Source of the DNA: Notospermus geniculatus
Taxonomy: Eukaryota > Nemertea > Pilidiophora > Heteronemertea > Lineidae
Length of the DNA: 64,000 nt
Assembly (NCBI GenBank): GCA_002633025.1
Contig: NMRB01001287.1
Span: 68,103-132,102 of the forward strand
Reading direction: 5' to 3'
Positions 22,901-33,679 of the stretch are shown here, one piece after another. The notes beneath the pieces were generated by a model that was not told where the DNA came from, did not search any database, and saw only the letters and a program-made list of their open reading frames with translations. The position numbers and the translations under genes are program-made. The stretch's first letter is position 1. Every line of letters begins with the position of its first letter.

Positions 22901-23136
22901 ATGATTGGCCAAGAACATTTGAATGCATAATATCTTACCTTATCGGTTTCATTATGTAAACTCTCTGCAGCTGCTTTGGCAGTTTTATTAGCGGTCACTA
23001 GATGGACCATGGTCAGGGTGAAGACTGTCCTCATTCCAAACGTCAGACATAGTAAAAGGAAACCCAGCAGTGCCAGGAAATATCTCTTTGGAAAGATTCT
23101 GTAAAATGCCTTGCAGCACATGACGAGTGCGGTTAC
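13950..23136 (-). CDS. SLC17-family transporter, vesicular glutamate transporter (VGLUT)-like
   Basis: Eleven minus-strand exons with matching phases: 23136-22939 (ATG at 23,121), 20675-20572, 20045-19931, 18635-18548, 18169-18083, 17779-17637, 16873-16724, 16071-15939, 15663-15547, 14541-14417 and 14222-13950, giving 505 aa. It is a 12-helix major-facilitator anion carrier, probably of vesicles or lysosomes. VGLUT-like signatures are YGYIITQIPGG, RILQGLVE joined to GATMPA, TSLPVWAIFVASFCRCW, IFDCGGFGIEA, GFSGFAISG, MTKNR joined to TIQEWAVVF, and FYAIFASGKRQPW. The R and E of RILQGLVE and the R of FCRCW match residues important in VGLUTs. The VGLUT histidine before the GYIITQ helix is replaced (GNMLSAYYYGY), as in sialin. 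The tail ends PPWYSSVTHY. The acceptor of exon 2 is the least certain. Introns contain many foldback elements. Confidence 0.9.
14590..15520. other. Intron 9 of the SLC17 gene with an inverted repeat
   Basis: No exon is supported here. A 220-base inverted repeat (15,278-15,500; arms TACAGTAAACTCGAGTTTAA) lies within it. An open frame starting at ACATGGCGCTG (14,972, plus strand) has a good start context but no recognisable domain or splice partner, and I do not call it a gene. Confidence 0.55.
16233..16670. repeat. Long foldback element in SLC17 intron 7
   Basis: Arms of about 110 bases (16,233-16,345 and 16,560-16,670) carry TTCCACATCCCAGTGGCGCG, GGCCGATATCTCCGCAACTG and their complements. 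The centre is about 200 bases. Non-coding. Confidence 0.75.
16926..17063. repeat. MITE with TAA target duplication, relative of 13,800-13,949
   Basis: The ends AGCCGCCCATACACG and CGTGTATGGGCCGCT are flanked by TAA (16,923-16,925 and 17,064-17,066). The interior AATATTATTGCACAATATGGGG matches the element at 13,800 in structure. Together the two define a family with TWA target sites. Confidence 0.85.
17902..18019. repeat. Foldback element, GGGCCCATATTCATAAAACC ends
   Basis: The arms GGGCCCATATTCATAAAACC and GGTTTTATGAATATGGGCC, with inner TTGCTAG / CTAGCAA, lie in SLC17 intron 5. Phrases like these (ATATTCATAAAAC) recur in other hairpins of the window. Confidence 0.75.
18250..18490. repeat. 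AAGCTAGGAATCC MITE, copy 1
   Basis: The ends AAGCTAGGAATCCACCATTT and their mirrored counterpart enclose a unique centre. Copy 2, in opposite orientation, is at 58,497-58,747 and keeps both terminal repeats. An open frame runs through both copies, but most differences between them change the amino acid, so this is DNA-level similarity only. Confidence 0.75.
18856..19060. repeat. AGGCCCCGATTACATAG foldback plus truncated second copy
   Basis: 18,856-18,990 is a full foldback with arms AGGCCCCGATTACATAGAAG and complement. It is followed at once by another AAGGCCCCGATTACATAGAG end that lacks its partner. The second type occurs complete at 27,516-27,744. Two related elements seem to be butted end to end. 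Confidence 0.75.
19110..19345. repeat. ATCATACATTTGT foldback family, copy 1
   Basis: GTCTACACGGTCATACATTT, TGTATGATGATGTTCA and mirrored forms repeat here. Relatives are a fragment at 38,855-38,915, at the junction of the Kv duplication, and a full copy at 61,416-61,684. It lies in SLC17 intron 3. Confidence 0.7.
20098..20262. repeat. Foldback with GAAAGTCGGCCATGACAGG arms
   Basis: Arms near 20,120-20,155 and 20,205-20,245 are complementary (GGCCATGACAGGTCAGAAGG and mirror) around a centre holding CCATAGGCCTAG. A related phrase, ATGGCCGACTTTCGGAAGG, occurs alone at about 22,420. Confidence 0.65.
20715..20995. repeat. Foldback with ACAGTTTGCGAAATTA arms
   Basis: ACAGTTTGCGAAATTATCGG at 20,740 is mirrored by GCTAATTTCGCAAACTGTC near 20,985, with GGCCGCCAT/ATGGCGGCC adjoining. 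It is immediately upstream of SLC17 exon 2. Confidence 0.65.
22612..22713. repeat. Perfect-arm hairpin in SLC17 intron 1
   Basis: CCAATATGGATTTTTGTTGG through TTATATCGGAC is repeated as its complement ending CCATATTGG, with a centre GAGGCGAAGCCGAGTCCGAG. About 100 bases in total. Confidence 0.8.
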
Positions 23137-25329
23137 CTAAAGAAAAAAAACCCTAATTCGCTGAGTTGGCAGCTAACTTTCCCAGCTTCAATTGGACAGA
23201 CCGATTCAGTTGGGAAAGACAGGCCTTTTGACCACTGGCCTGATCTTAGGAAACTCCCTCAAGGCCTATTAAACGGCTCCAGTTCTGATCGGGTCGGTGC
23301 AGTCAACTGGCTCCTTCACCATCAGATTTTTTCATTGATCACAACTGGGATGAATATTGGTTTAATCTGATCTACAAACACAGAAACAAGATTTTAATGA
23401 CGTGCTCACGAATTTAGCCTAGGCCTACAGGCTAAAATGTACTTAGTTCAACTTGACCTTCTAATAGGAGCAGTCAGCCGCGCATATTGCCAACAGATGG
23501 CAGCAAAGTTCTAGCGGACCAATGTACAGGGAAATCTACGTGATTGCTGCTCGATCAATAATAGAGAGTTTTCGCAAAGCCCCCGAAACGCCAACGCGAA
23601 CGCCAAACCCATTGTTCGATGCCGCGAAGACAGCACCGAACAAAAGGGTAGACGTTCGCGTTGGCGTTTCGCGGGCTTAGCGAAAACTCCCTCTGGGTCC
23701 CCTGCATTGAATTGGGCCGTAGTGACACCTATTGGTCAACTTGCTGACAGCTCCTATTCTATTCGGGTATCATCGGTTTGAATCTTCGTCTGATGTTGTA
23801 CGCGGGGTTGTACGATTTGTTTCACTGTGTATTGTACTTAGGCTGCACAATATACATGTATCAATGTAGCCTACATGTACATGTACATACATAGGCCTAG
23901 CCTACTTATTTCAAAGAACCGTCTCATTTAGTCCAGACGCTGAAGTTCGTTGCATATGCATATTAAAAAGAGGCCCGATCAAACTATCAAAATTATTAAA
24001 GAAGGGTATCTTGCGGTCATGATTAGCGAGGGTGCAACTCTCATGGCATGGTAAGATTTTCGTAAATCGGGAATTTGTTGCCATGGCAACCAATTTTTGA
24101 AAATTCGGTCATGAATATATTTTGCTCTATCTCTTGGCCCAGCTGATGTGTCATATAAGCGCAGTTTTTTGTTCCAAGTACATTATTATATGCATTTATC
24201 TAGTCATCTGTATAGAAATTGCCCAGTGGCCTAGATATGAAACTTTAGAGCCTCAAAATACGGCATTGCATTGATTCAATACCGGGATCATTGGTTGTTC
24301 AAATTATGTATAAGACTCTAGACCTGAATGAATAGGCCAATGGGTCGTCAGGAAATCACGACAATGTGAGATAAGTACATGTAGTTGTGATGCCCGGGTT
24401 GTGATGAGTTATGTTCATGTTAATGGGGAGTACTAAACGTATTATTTCGCATTTTTGGAAGAAAACCGTGTAGTCCCACTGGAAAACCCTCAAATTTGAC
24501 GAAATTCCTTAGGTTTCACAAGGCATAGATCCTTTCATTATTACCAGAAGTTTTTTGGGAAACTTCCACGAAATAAAAAGAAGGATTTTGTGGAAAAGAG
24601 AGCAGTCAACTTGCGTCAGGGTCTGTGTTGTCCTGACGGAGTATATGGCGAAAAAAGCCAATTTTTCCAAAATTTGACAAGATTCCTGAGACAACACGAT
24701 CACTGGCCTACAAATTGTAGCAACATATGAACAGCTTGTGGAAATTCTTTTCCCCTGTTCACGCTACATTTAACATTTGTCCAACAAGAACATGCAACTT
24801 TGAATGGAAGAATGTTGCGGGGTCGACCTTTTAAACGCCACGAGTCGATCCTCAGCCCTTTGAAGCCCGTTCCTCTACAGGGTGGGCCAGAGAAAGTGTC
24901 CCTCGAACAATAGCATTTCTATTGTTTCCCTGTAGAGTAGACATTTTTACAACTTCTGCCCATGGAAATTTTGTAGTGGCGAAAAAGCCACATAACCCCG
25001 GCCAGAACGTCGTCCATTACACCATTCCTATCATGAATTACCACCGACTGCTTGCATGCCAAAAAATATACTTTACTAATAAATCTGGTGTAGTGAACAA
25101 CTTAATAAGCACCGTTATTGTGGATTCTGTGGTTTTCCTGGGTAATAAATTTTAGTGCCAAAATCTCTACTCCTAAGTGGGACTGGCTGAACATGTGTCC
25201 ACCATTTTGGCCTGCGGGACATTGTATGTACTCCTAACTGCCGGTGCTTTCCCCGCCACTCACGAAAGCCTGAACAGAACCAAAGACCTTTCTTTCTCAT
25301 GCAAAGAAAATGAAATTACATGTACTTAC
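23137..25329. other. Gap between SLC17 exon 1 and a possible upstream exon
   Basis: No gene is supported. It holds a dispersed repeat at 23,461-23,760 that is interrupted by a foldback, TACATGTA runs near 23,870-23,890, and otherwise unremarkable A+T-rich sequence. Confidence 0.55.
23461..23760. repeat. Dispersed repeat split by a foldback insertion
   Basis: The outer parts (GGAGCAGTCAGCCGCGCATA, and GAATTGGGCCGTAGTGACAC to the end) match 25,895-26,085 in reverse orientation. Between them, 23,566-23,693 is a foldback with arms GAGTTTTCGC and GCGAAAACTC that is absent from the other copy. This is a nested insertion. Confidence 0.7.
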
Positions 25330-25491
25330 CAGATTTCCCTGCAAGCGACCGACTGGAGAAAGAGCCGCAAGTAAACTGAACGTCAGGCACAAACCAGCGT
25401 AGAAAACCAGCTCTCTTATGTTGAAAGTCGAATTCGAGGTTGGCCCTGTTGCAAGCAAAGGTTTCTTCCGGGTTGTCGCGGGCCAGATATA
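25330..25491 (-). CDS. Possible upstream exon of the SLC17 gene
   Basis: A 54-codon open exon with an acceptor-like TATCAG on one side and GTAAGT donor on the other, phase 0 at both ends. It can be joined in frame to the SLC17 exon that starts at 23,136, which is open upstream of its ATG. It encodes a hydrophilic start with RKKPLL and a hydrophobic stretch near FYAGLCLTFSLLAA. No start codon is visible before it. If real it adds a segment not expected at an SLC17 N terminus; it may belong to another gene or be chance. Confidence 0.3.
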
Positions 25492-25894
25492 CTGATAAAC
25501 CTATATCATACGTATTGACTATTTGTGATATTGTAATTACAATGTAGGCTAGTGGGTTTTCCCTATATTTCCCGGCGCGGTTGACTCAATCATCGTCCCT
25601 GTGTGACTCAGAATATCTTCCCATCCGCTTATACAACCAGTGATGCTTTCGAGGTATTTAATTTATCAGTGACAGAAAAATAATGCGAATGATTACATGT
25701 AGGCCTAGATTTCGAGTCTTTTGATATGGGAAGTTTGTGTCGTCTTTCGTTTTCAATCAGTGAGAAGTTCCCGTTAGTCCATACCGCAAAAGTCCTGGTT
25801 TGTCTGCATCCACCAGATGTCGTCACTAGTCTTCAACATATCACCAAGCATGCTGAAACTAGGACGGATCGCTGTGAAATTTTGGTGGGCAATA

Positions 25895-26085
25895 GGAGCT
25901 GTCAGCGAGTTGACCACTAGGTGTCACTAGGGCCCAATTCAATGCATCTAGCGGACCCAGTCATTATCGATCGAGCAGCGATAATAATAGATTTCCTGTA
26001 CATGTACATTTGGTCCGCTAAGACTGTGCTGCCATCTGTTAGCAATATGCGCGGCTGACTGCTCCTATTCCAACCTAAATTCCGA
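25895..26085. repeat. Dispersed repeat, uninterrupted copy
   Basis: Reverse-orientation partner of 23,461-23,760, sharing TGTCACTAGGGCCCAATTCA, GATCGAGCAGC and ATATGCGCGGCTGACTGCTC. It serves as the empty-site version for the insertion there. Confidence 0.7.
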
Positions 26086-27107
26086 TCTGTCCGCTAAAAC
26101 ATCTTATTCCCATCTAGATCTAGACAATATGGCATAACCTCGCTATTAAGAAATCGTTTTTTTAGAACCCTGATGAATCAGCAGGCGCGGAGCCAGGATT
26201 TTTGGCAGAGGGGGTCAGGGCCACCAAAGGCGGTAAGCGGGCGCCGACGGTGGTATGGGGGCCTCCTCCAGAAAATTTTGGAAATCTAGAAGGCCGTATA
26301 AACGCGATTTCCTTGCATCTCAGTATCAAAACAGAAGCTTTTATTTTTACGTTTTTCTGCTTATTGTCGCAAATTATTTTAGAAAAACAATTGTTGGTGG
26401 AGAGCAGGGAGGGGTCACGACCCCCTCCCCCTCTGGATGCGCGCCTGATCAGGATGCCGTGCCTGTAGTGAGATCCCAACCGCACATTCGTAAACAGAGC
26501 GGTGTAAAGTCCGGCATGGAGAAAACGCGGAATTCAACGGAAATCCGCCAAGAAATCCGTGACTACAATTATGGCAGCTAACAATGGAATAAACTATACA
26601 CTGGCCTTAACACATGTACTAGGCCTACTGAAAGAACGTACTAGATATATAATGATACTAGTAATGAAATAACAAGGCCAAACAAAGCAGTTGGAATGCT
26701 TCAGCTTTGCGGCCACAACGTCATTGTTTCTGGAGCCCAACCAACTTGCTACCTCGTATCTAGGCTAGTGCCCATATGATAAGAGATATGGAGAGGGGAC
26801 AGGAGGGGATGATCCACGTGACGAGTTTCACACCAGTTATTAATACTGTATAAACTACAGACCACCAAATTATGTCTAGCGGAATTCCGTGGAATTCCGC
26901 GTTTTCTCCATGCCGTGTAAAGTCCCCCCGTGGGAAATACCGTACCTGATTGTCCAGAACGATAGTTTGCTTATTGACTTTCTCTTAATTTGGTGACAAT
27001 GTCCCAGATGACGTCACCATCATTTCCAATTAAGCAACAACATCGTGTCTACTGGTTGTACGATCGTCAACAAATATCTGCTTTTCATGTTGGTGAGTTG
27101 GCCTTCC

Positions 27108-27440
27108 GGCATTCTTACCACTGAAATCACCTTTATTCGATTTGTTCCCGATTTTTTCGCCCTTTAATTTTCCTCTCACACGTAATCTATTGACTCAGGC
27201 TACTTTTGCATATTCAAACCATTTGGGGGTCAAGTGCCCCGAATAAAGAAATTTGAATTATTTCACCGACTTCCGAGTTTTTTGTAGGATTTTTTGAGAG
27301 GTTTTCGAGTTTATTTTTGAGGACGCCTTTCTGATTGGTCGTATTCACCAATCACGTGATCTCAGCGGCACTCTCTAATGCTCCAGTAAAAATGGGGCCA
27401 TCCTTTTTATCACCTTGAGAAGTTCGACGCGCTGTGATGC
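27108..27440. repeat. Dispersed 330-base repeat, copy 1
   Basis: Matches 60,290-60,600 in direct orientation, sharing GGCATTCTTACCACTGAAAT, CTCACACGTAATCTATTGAC-like text and GATCTCAGCGGCAC. The copies differ by indels. Family unknown; no inverted ends are obvious. Confidence 0.75.
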
Positions 27441-27515
27441 CATTGCTAACCCTTCATCAAGTAAGGTACCATACTTCAACCCATTCTTTTATGTGTGACA
27501 GCAGTTTCAATGCCT

Positions 27516-27744
27516 AAGGCCCCGATTACATAGAGCTATACGCTATTCGGTATTCGATATCCGGTATACGCTGCAAAATTGGACATGCACAATACGAACA
27601 AAAAACGAATAGCGTGCCCTCAGAATAGTTTAGTCTGATGTAAACCACTCATGGAAATAACCTTGCTCGATTCAAACTATACGCGTGCCCTATGAAACGT
27701 GCCTAGAATACCGAATAGTGTATAGCTCTATGTAATCAGGGCCT
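27516..27744. repeat. AAGGCCCCGATTACATAGAG foldback, full copy
   Basis: Terminal inverted repeats AAGGCCCCGATTACATAGAG / CTCTATGTAATCAGGGCC enclose mirrored CTATACGCTATTCGG words. It is the complete version of the truncated end at 18,990-19,060. Confidence 0.8.
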
Positions 27745-29185
27745 AACTGATAACTAAGATCATTCAAGCATGTAGATTCGAACAGTCTTGTCGAGCAGTC
27801 CTGGCGATTGGGTATTCGGCATCGCGTGCACTACACGCAAGTCTATTTTTGGGCTGCACATGCCCTATTGTTCACTGCCTGCCTTACAGTACATTACGTG
27901 CACGCGAAATTGCGCCCGAAAGGCTTCATGAATATGGCCCCTGGTTCCTCTGACCATCGATGGTGAGGCTGATTGATATTCACAATGCCATCTAGAGTCA
28001 TCTTGCCCTGTCACTAGCTGGGCGAAGTGACTGTAGGCCTTGACATGCTTGATATGTCAAGACCTCTGGAGTAGACCAGTGGAACCAGGCTAACATCCTC
28101 TGTCTGGGCCAGGAGAAAGAGCAGTGCGATGTATTTTGGTCACATCGTGTGCATATTTTTCATGTTGATGATTCATGTATGCATGCAAAGATCGTGGTTC
28201 TTTGTACCGGTAGGGGCCTAAATGTACATATAAATATCCATAGTTCTGGGGACAAGAAATGCCAAAAGCAGAAAAGTCCCAGAGATATGACCATAATTGG
28301 TTTGATCACATGCTGACAGTTTGACTGGCAGGCCCCACATGTAGACCTTCCGCTTCGCAGCTCCTTGTGGGCCTACCAGCTAAAAAAACTGATATCAGTT
28401 TTTGAAATATTCGTCTTTGCTTCGAGACTGTACTCTAGCTTTCTGGGGTGGGGGAGGTTCCAAAGTTGAATGGGTATTAACTCCGCAGGTTCGCTCAAGG
28501 CAATATCACGTTAGCCGACAATAAAGAATACATCTTCCTTCTGTTGTGATACAACTTTTTTGATTTGGCAGCAAACCATTTGTACAGAAGAATGGACAAT
28601 ATAGGCCTTCCCTAACGTAACATAAAAGCACAGCATATTCTTTATTCTTCAATAGTTTTGTGTATTGAATGCTTGAAAATTTACAACCTATAAACATGTA
28701 TGTACAACAATCGACATTTCGAACTTGAGACAGAATTTTAACCTCGTTACTTACATGTATAATATTAGCTGTACATCGATATTTACATAATTATCGTGTG
28801 ACACTTACTTTGATGGACTTCACAATGTGTTAAAGTGCATTATGTGGGACGTGTCCATAGAGCATTTGGGGGGGGGGGGGNGGGGGGGAATTGAGAATCA
28901 AGCGGACACTGACAAAGTCAAAACGTACTATTAAATGCTAATTTTTTTTGTTCCGTCGATGACATATATCCACCGTCCAGAAACTAAAACCCAGGCGACT
29001 TCAAGTGAGACTCTTGTGTTGTAAATGAAATAAGCATACCTACAGAACGTTTTTTGGCCAGGAAAAGGATTGGCCTATGCTCCCATCTCAATTGTCTCTT
29101 GATTTCCAAACTGGTTCTCGAAATCCAGAAATAGCTGGAGAAATGGAAGACTGAATTTCAGAGTCGGCTCACACAGAAGGGAGTA

Positions 29186-29430
29186 AGAAATAAAAGTGGA
29201 AAATAAGAAATGGAAAATTTTGGAATTTTCTACGAATTTTTCAATTTCTCAAATTGGGATAGAATTTTTTCCCATTTTGAGAAATTTTCTTAAAATGACA
29301 TGACATTTTGTCTGATTTTTCGGGCGATATTTCTCAGAATGGAAATTTTTTACCCCAATTTGAGAAATTGAAAAATTCGCAAGAATTACCAAAACTTCCC
29401 TCTTCTTATTTTCCACTTTTATTTCTTTCT
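29186..29430. repeat. A+T-rich foldback GTAAGAAATAAAAGTGG, copy 1
   Basis: The arms AAATAAAAGTGGAAAATAAG and complement, with inner GAATTTTTCAATTTCTCAAA mirrored, end near TTCTTTCTCCCTT. The second copy is at 57,724-57,981. It lies immediately downstream of the SLC10 stop codon. Confidence 0.8.
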
Positions 29431-29504
29431 CCCTTACAGATATACTTATTAATACGTACATGTACATATGTACACATTTTTATACTGTTGTCCAAGACAA
29501 TATA

Positions 29505-32321
29505 TCAACACTTCGTTTCTTCTTCATCTTTCTCTTCACCGTCTACCACTGCAGCCTCTTGTCCAGCAGGAGGTTCCTTCGTTGCAGTCTCATCAACCGG
29601 TACGTCATTTGGTTCGTCTAGCTCTTCCACCACGTTCGCATCCGTCTTCTTCATTTCGGGATCCTTCGTCTCATGCTCGGGATCCTTCGTCTCATGCTCG
29701 GGATCCTTCGTCTCATACTCGGTCGTATCTTCTTGCTTCTCCAGAACGTCCTTTTCCTTGTCAATGTCAGTGTCATCATCTGAAATCTTTTTTTCGTCAT
29801 CCTCAGCAGGAATGTCCTTCTTCATCTCAGAATCGTCCGGCATTTTCGCATTCATTTCAGCTTCATTTGCACCGTTGTCAGCTTTTTCAGCTTTCTTCAG
29901 ACACGGAAGGACTCGTTTAAATTTCTCCATATAAATTGCCAAACCAACATGCTCTTCCTCAACGGCTTCACCCTTCTCCCCATCAATGCTGTTTTTTCTT
30001 GCTTTCCTCTTCCGACGACATCGTCGTATTTCATAGAAGACGACTAAAAACAAAGGAGCAATTGGCGTGAACATTGTAGCGGCTATAGAACCAACGATAG
30101 CCATTTCTGCATCCGGTGAAGGGAGAGAAAAGAGCAGCATTAGAATGGCAACTCCAGTGTTCTGAATACCAGTTTCCAACGCGATGGTTTTGACACGTTT
30201 CCAAGGTTGCCGGCAGATTGCACTGACAGCAGCTCCTCCAAAGAATCCACAGAGAGGAAGAATAAATCCAGCCAAGACTACCATTCCAGTGAACAACTTA
30301 AACATGTAGTAGTTCACATAAATACCAAATGTGAACATGAAAATGAGGAAGATCGCCATGAAGGGCCTCGTGATCTTCGCGATCTTTTTGGCTGCGACTG
30401 GTTTCTTGTGTTTGATGATGAGGCCAATGGAGACGGGAACGATGACCATGACGAGAGAGAGAATGATGTTCTCGAACGGGACGGTCACGTTTCCCATGCC
30501 GAGTTGGTCGAGCAGAAGTTTACCCAGGGTAAACATCCACAAGGGAATCATACCTAGAAGGAAGAATGCATCTTCGATTAGACGAAGGGAAGGGACACTG
30601 CAGTTTCAATGCATCAATGGAGTTCGTCATGCCGATACGGATCATAAAACACGGGGGGAGGGGAAGCGTTTTGCTTCACGCCTTCTGACCCTGTATATAT
30701 ACACTAGCCAACAAATTAGCAACATTTTAACAAGGTGTTGTCTTTTAAAACTCTTTTCCCTTGTTAAACAGCCACAGAAAAACAGCAAACATCTTTTTTA
30801 ATACACAGGACAACATTGTCCAATATGGTGTTTTAACTACATGTATGAAAGTTTTAAAAATGCTGCCAGTGTATACGCAGACCGTAGGGGACGACAGAGA
30901 TGCCATAATGTGAGGTTGTCAAAATTCCCTGCTATTTTGTCAATGAAACAATTGATTTAATTGATTCTTCGGAACAAGCAATCTCTCTAATTGGTCTTTG
31001 ATTGACCAATGGCAGAGCAGAACATACTCACCTAGAGAAGCAATGGTGCTGATCAACGTCATGGTGATACTGAGCGAAACATCACCGAGTAACAAATAGG
31101 TATACATATTACTGGAACCACCCCCTGGCGAGACACCAATGGCAAATAGGCCTACAGCCTGGCCTGGAGTTATTGGTACCAACTTGCCAATCCCGAACGC
31201 AACCTGAAGAAGAGATTTCGGAGATTACATCATTTTAGAAATGATAACATGTCTGGAGAACGGCACTCTTTGAGATCCCTCAGTTTGATGAGTGCCAAAA
31301 CCACAGCTGATTTTCGGAGTCAGTATTGAGTTTCTCCTCTTTCCTTTCAAATGGCCTCAACACTACACCCTCACGGACCTCAGTACGACTTGAAGTACCA
31401 GTAATTCAGTTTGAAATTCATTGCAGTGGCCAGGAAGAAGGATGGCCACAGAAAAAAAGCTGTCCATTTGCTGTACATGTACTTCAACCTGCCTTTCTTT
31501 GTCGAACAAAGTGCAGGAAATGGCCTAAGATTTCTCTGTTTGGTCCGAATGGGCTTCCTCGGGGAAAGTTCCTTAAATGGTAGTATCAGGAATAAATGGA
31601 TTGTGTATGGAGAAAACAAATTTGAACAAAAGCTTACCGGTGGCATGATGCAAAACTGGCAACAAAACCCAATGATCGGGGCAATCGGACGCTTTAGAAC
31701 ATCTTTGATGATCTTGATTTCCGTTTTACACCCGATAGCAATTTGCGAGATGAACACAGCAATTGAAACAACAGCAGTGAACGCATCATCCAGGGCTGTT
31801 CTTGGTCGCATTACTGAAACCCTGTACTTTATGTCTAAAGTGACCCATTCCGAATTCGGAGAGGTGTACTTTCCTGTTTCGTCTGGGGTGGGAAAGTCAG
31901 TGTCGTTGCACAGATTCCTGCTACGGTTACAGACATGGAATGTCAGTTCAGTAAAGCCAAGGAAGACGCCGCGGAGGGTGAAGTTTCCGCTGGCTGTCAT
32001 GTTGGCTGTATCGTTGGCATTGATGTCCGGGAATTCCTCTACGTGGCTGAGATCAACAAGTGGGTCTACAACTTCAGCTTTCTCAGTGTTCATCACCTGA
32101 ACGCCGAGAACCAGATGAGACGAACCGTCAGCTGTGGTATCTTGGTAGAAAACTTTCACCGGTCGCTCCTCATCCATTGGAATCCTATCCATCAAAGGCG
32201 GATCGAAAGCCATGCGAAACGGGAGAATTTCGTTGTACACGGATTGTGCATTCTCGACAAGTGTCGCACGTCCCGTCATCAGCACTCCAGCGAAAATCAA
32301 GAAAGATCCAAGGTATCCCAT
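29505..32321 (-). CDS. SLC10-family sodium/bile acid cotransporter-like protein
   Basis: Three exons: 32321-31638 (ATG at 32,319-32,321), 31203-31032 and 30553-29505 (TGA 29,505-29,507), 634 aa, phases consistent. Exon 1 has a signal peptide (YLGSFLIFAGVLM), an ectodomain of roughly 150 residues with NxT/S sites (NDTANMTASGNFT), then the first helices ending IGFCCQFCIMPP. Exon 2 has VSPGGGSSNMYTYLLLGD; exon 3 has LETGIQNTGVAILML, the SLC10 crossover motifs for sodium and substrate. The ectodomain arrangement is like SLC10A3/SLC10A5 rather than the classical bile-acid carriers. The tail of about 170 residues is highly acidic and contains three tandem HETKDPE-like units. It is likely a plasma-membrane carrier; the substrate cannot be told. 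Confidence 0.92.
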
Positions 32322-32339
32322 AGTGACTTCTAAATTCTC

Positions 32340-33679
32340 AAGTTATGATGTCTTTCGATTTATCTTCCCATGTGAATTTCGTGTCGCATGAGAGAAAATG
32401 TACGACGAGATTGCTCGGTATCAGGCCTATGTATGTCGCCTTAGAGAAGTCTTTGTCCACTGAGGAAACGAGGACGATGCCCACAGCTATATATCAAACA
32501 TAAGATTACATGTACCATTTTGAATAAACTTCACATCTCAGACGGGTGCAGTCAGCAGTTCGGCAACGTGAGTTCTGTCATTCTGTTTCGTGTTTCAAAG
32601 ACTTCTTGGCATCGATCCACCGCCAGCTGATTCATTTCTTAGCTGGCCTAGATTGTATACGCGATGATCCACCCTTAAGATAATTTTGGGTCAATCAAGC
32701 ATGTGTCGTTATCTGGACGTCATTCACCTGCACACATAAGAGCACTATTGGCGACTTCGAGTGGTGCGTTTAGGTCATTATACACCGTATATCTTTTGTG
32801 CCTCTTGGCCAAAGCTCCGCCTACCATTTCGTAACTTGACGATTCTGGGTCAAGACTTCCTGGGCCACCCTGCGTAAAGGGGGGGGGGGCTGACGATAAT
32901 TGGCCTGATTATCATTTACCGTAGTTCTTTCTCTCGCTGATTACAATCAAATTTACATCTCCTCCATTGTTAAAAAACGTGTTTGATTAAAGGGGGGTTT
33001 ACACGGTTCAACATTTGCTGAAAGCTGTTGAACCGTCTAAACCCCAATTCAACACCTTTCAACATGTTGCCAGAAATAGGAACATGAAGCTATTTTGGCA
33101 ACTTGTTGAAAGCTGTTGAAAGACCTGTTGAAAGGTGTTGAAGGGGGGAGGGGTTAGACGGTTCAACAGCTTTCAACAACGTTCAACAACTTTCAGCGTT
33201 CAACAGCTTTCAACATGTTGAATCGTGTAACAACACACGAATAAAAATGAAGTAATACGAAAACTCCCAAGAGCGGCAAAGGACGAAGTGAACAGATGAT
33301 TGAGAAATACATGTACAGAGATATGATATAACTTTTTATGTCTGTACGATGGTCAAAATCTGACGAGTGTTTTCAGCTGTTGGTGCACTGTGCCTGTCGC
33401 ATCGTTGAATTGGCACTCGACACCACATGACTTCTTCTACCAGCAGAAGTGCAATGTGTTCGTGTGTGCCTTGGAGTCTGGATTTTTGCTTATTGCAACG
33501 TGGAAAATGCATGGCTTTTATTTCCAGCGTATGTTCCTGCAGGACGACGGGCACTTTCCTGCGCGGGAAGTGGTGACGTCACACGTGGTGATCACGGTCA
33601 TCGCGTTATTGTTGCAGAATCAAACTGGCTTGACGTCAGATCGGTCATGTTCCTTTTCCCAGTTTGAATTCGAGCCAAT
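32340..33679. other. Gap between divergent SLC10 and PLA2-like genes
   Basis: The two genes are transcribed away from each other, so this 1.3 kb probably holds both promoters. It also holds a G-run at 32,879-32,890 and the TTTACACGGTTCAACA foldback at 33,000-33,233. No TATA box is clear enough to call. Confidence 0.5.
33000..33233. repeat. TTTACACGGTTCAACA foldback
   Basis: TTTACACGGTTCAACATTTG is mirrored by TTCAACATGTTGAATCGTGT. The unit GCTGTTGAA / TTCAACAGC recurs at least six times in both orientations. The style resembles the GCAACTTGTTGC elements at 2,468 and 9,660: a GTTTACAC end plus iterated short palindromes. Confidence 0.7.

Larger units (their letters stand above)
26160..29500. 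other. Intergenic stretch between SLC17 and SLC10 genes
   Basis: No exon chain is seen. 26,175-26,440 is a G+C-rich repeat beginning GCAGGCGCGGAGCCAGG and ending in CCCCCTCCCCCTCTGGATGC, a phrase common in invertebrate dispersed repeats. Also present are a repeat at 27,108-27,440 (second copy at 60,290-60,600), a foldback at 27,516-27,744, a G-run with an N at 28,881, and a foldback at 29,186-29,430. Confidence 0.6.

Noticed and set aside
26175-26470. Frames of 88-108 residues in a G+C-rich stretch
   Set aside because: The sequence matches the style of a dispersed invertebrate repeat (GGAGCCAGG...CCCCCTCTGGATGC), and frames are open on both strands only through base composition.
28861-28890. 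G-runs with an N (also 44,427 and 45,514), and an A-run N at 7,010 and 19,374, as possible gaps or G-quadruplex signals
   Set aside because: The single N sits inside a homopolymer, most simply a base-calling or consensus ambiguity. This differs from the Ns at 54,713 and 55,624, which sit at duplication edges.
29308-29934. 208-residue serine-rich plus-strand ORF
   Set aside because: It is antisense to the acidic, repetitive tail of the SLC10 gene; the serine-rich composition is a by-product of that codon usage.
30331-32333. Several plus-strand ORFs of 116-229 residues
   Set aside because: All are shadows of the SLC10 exons on the minus strand.
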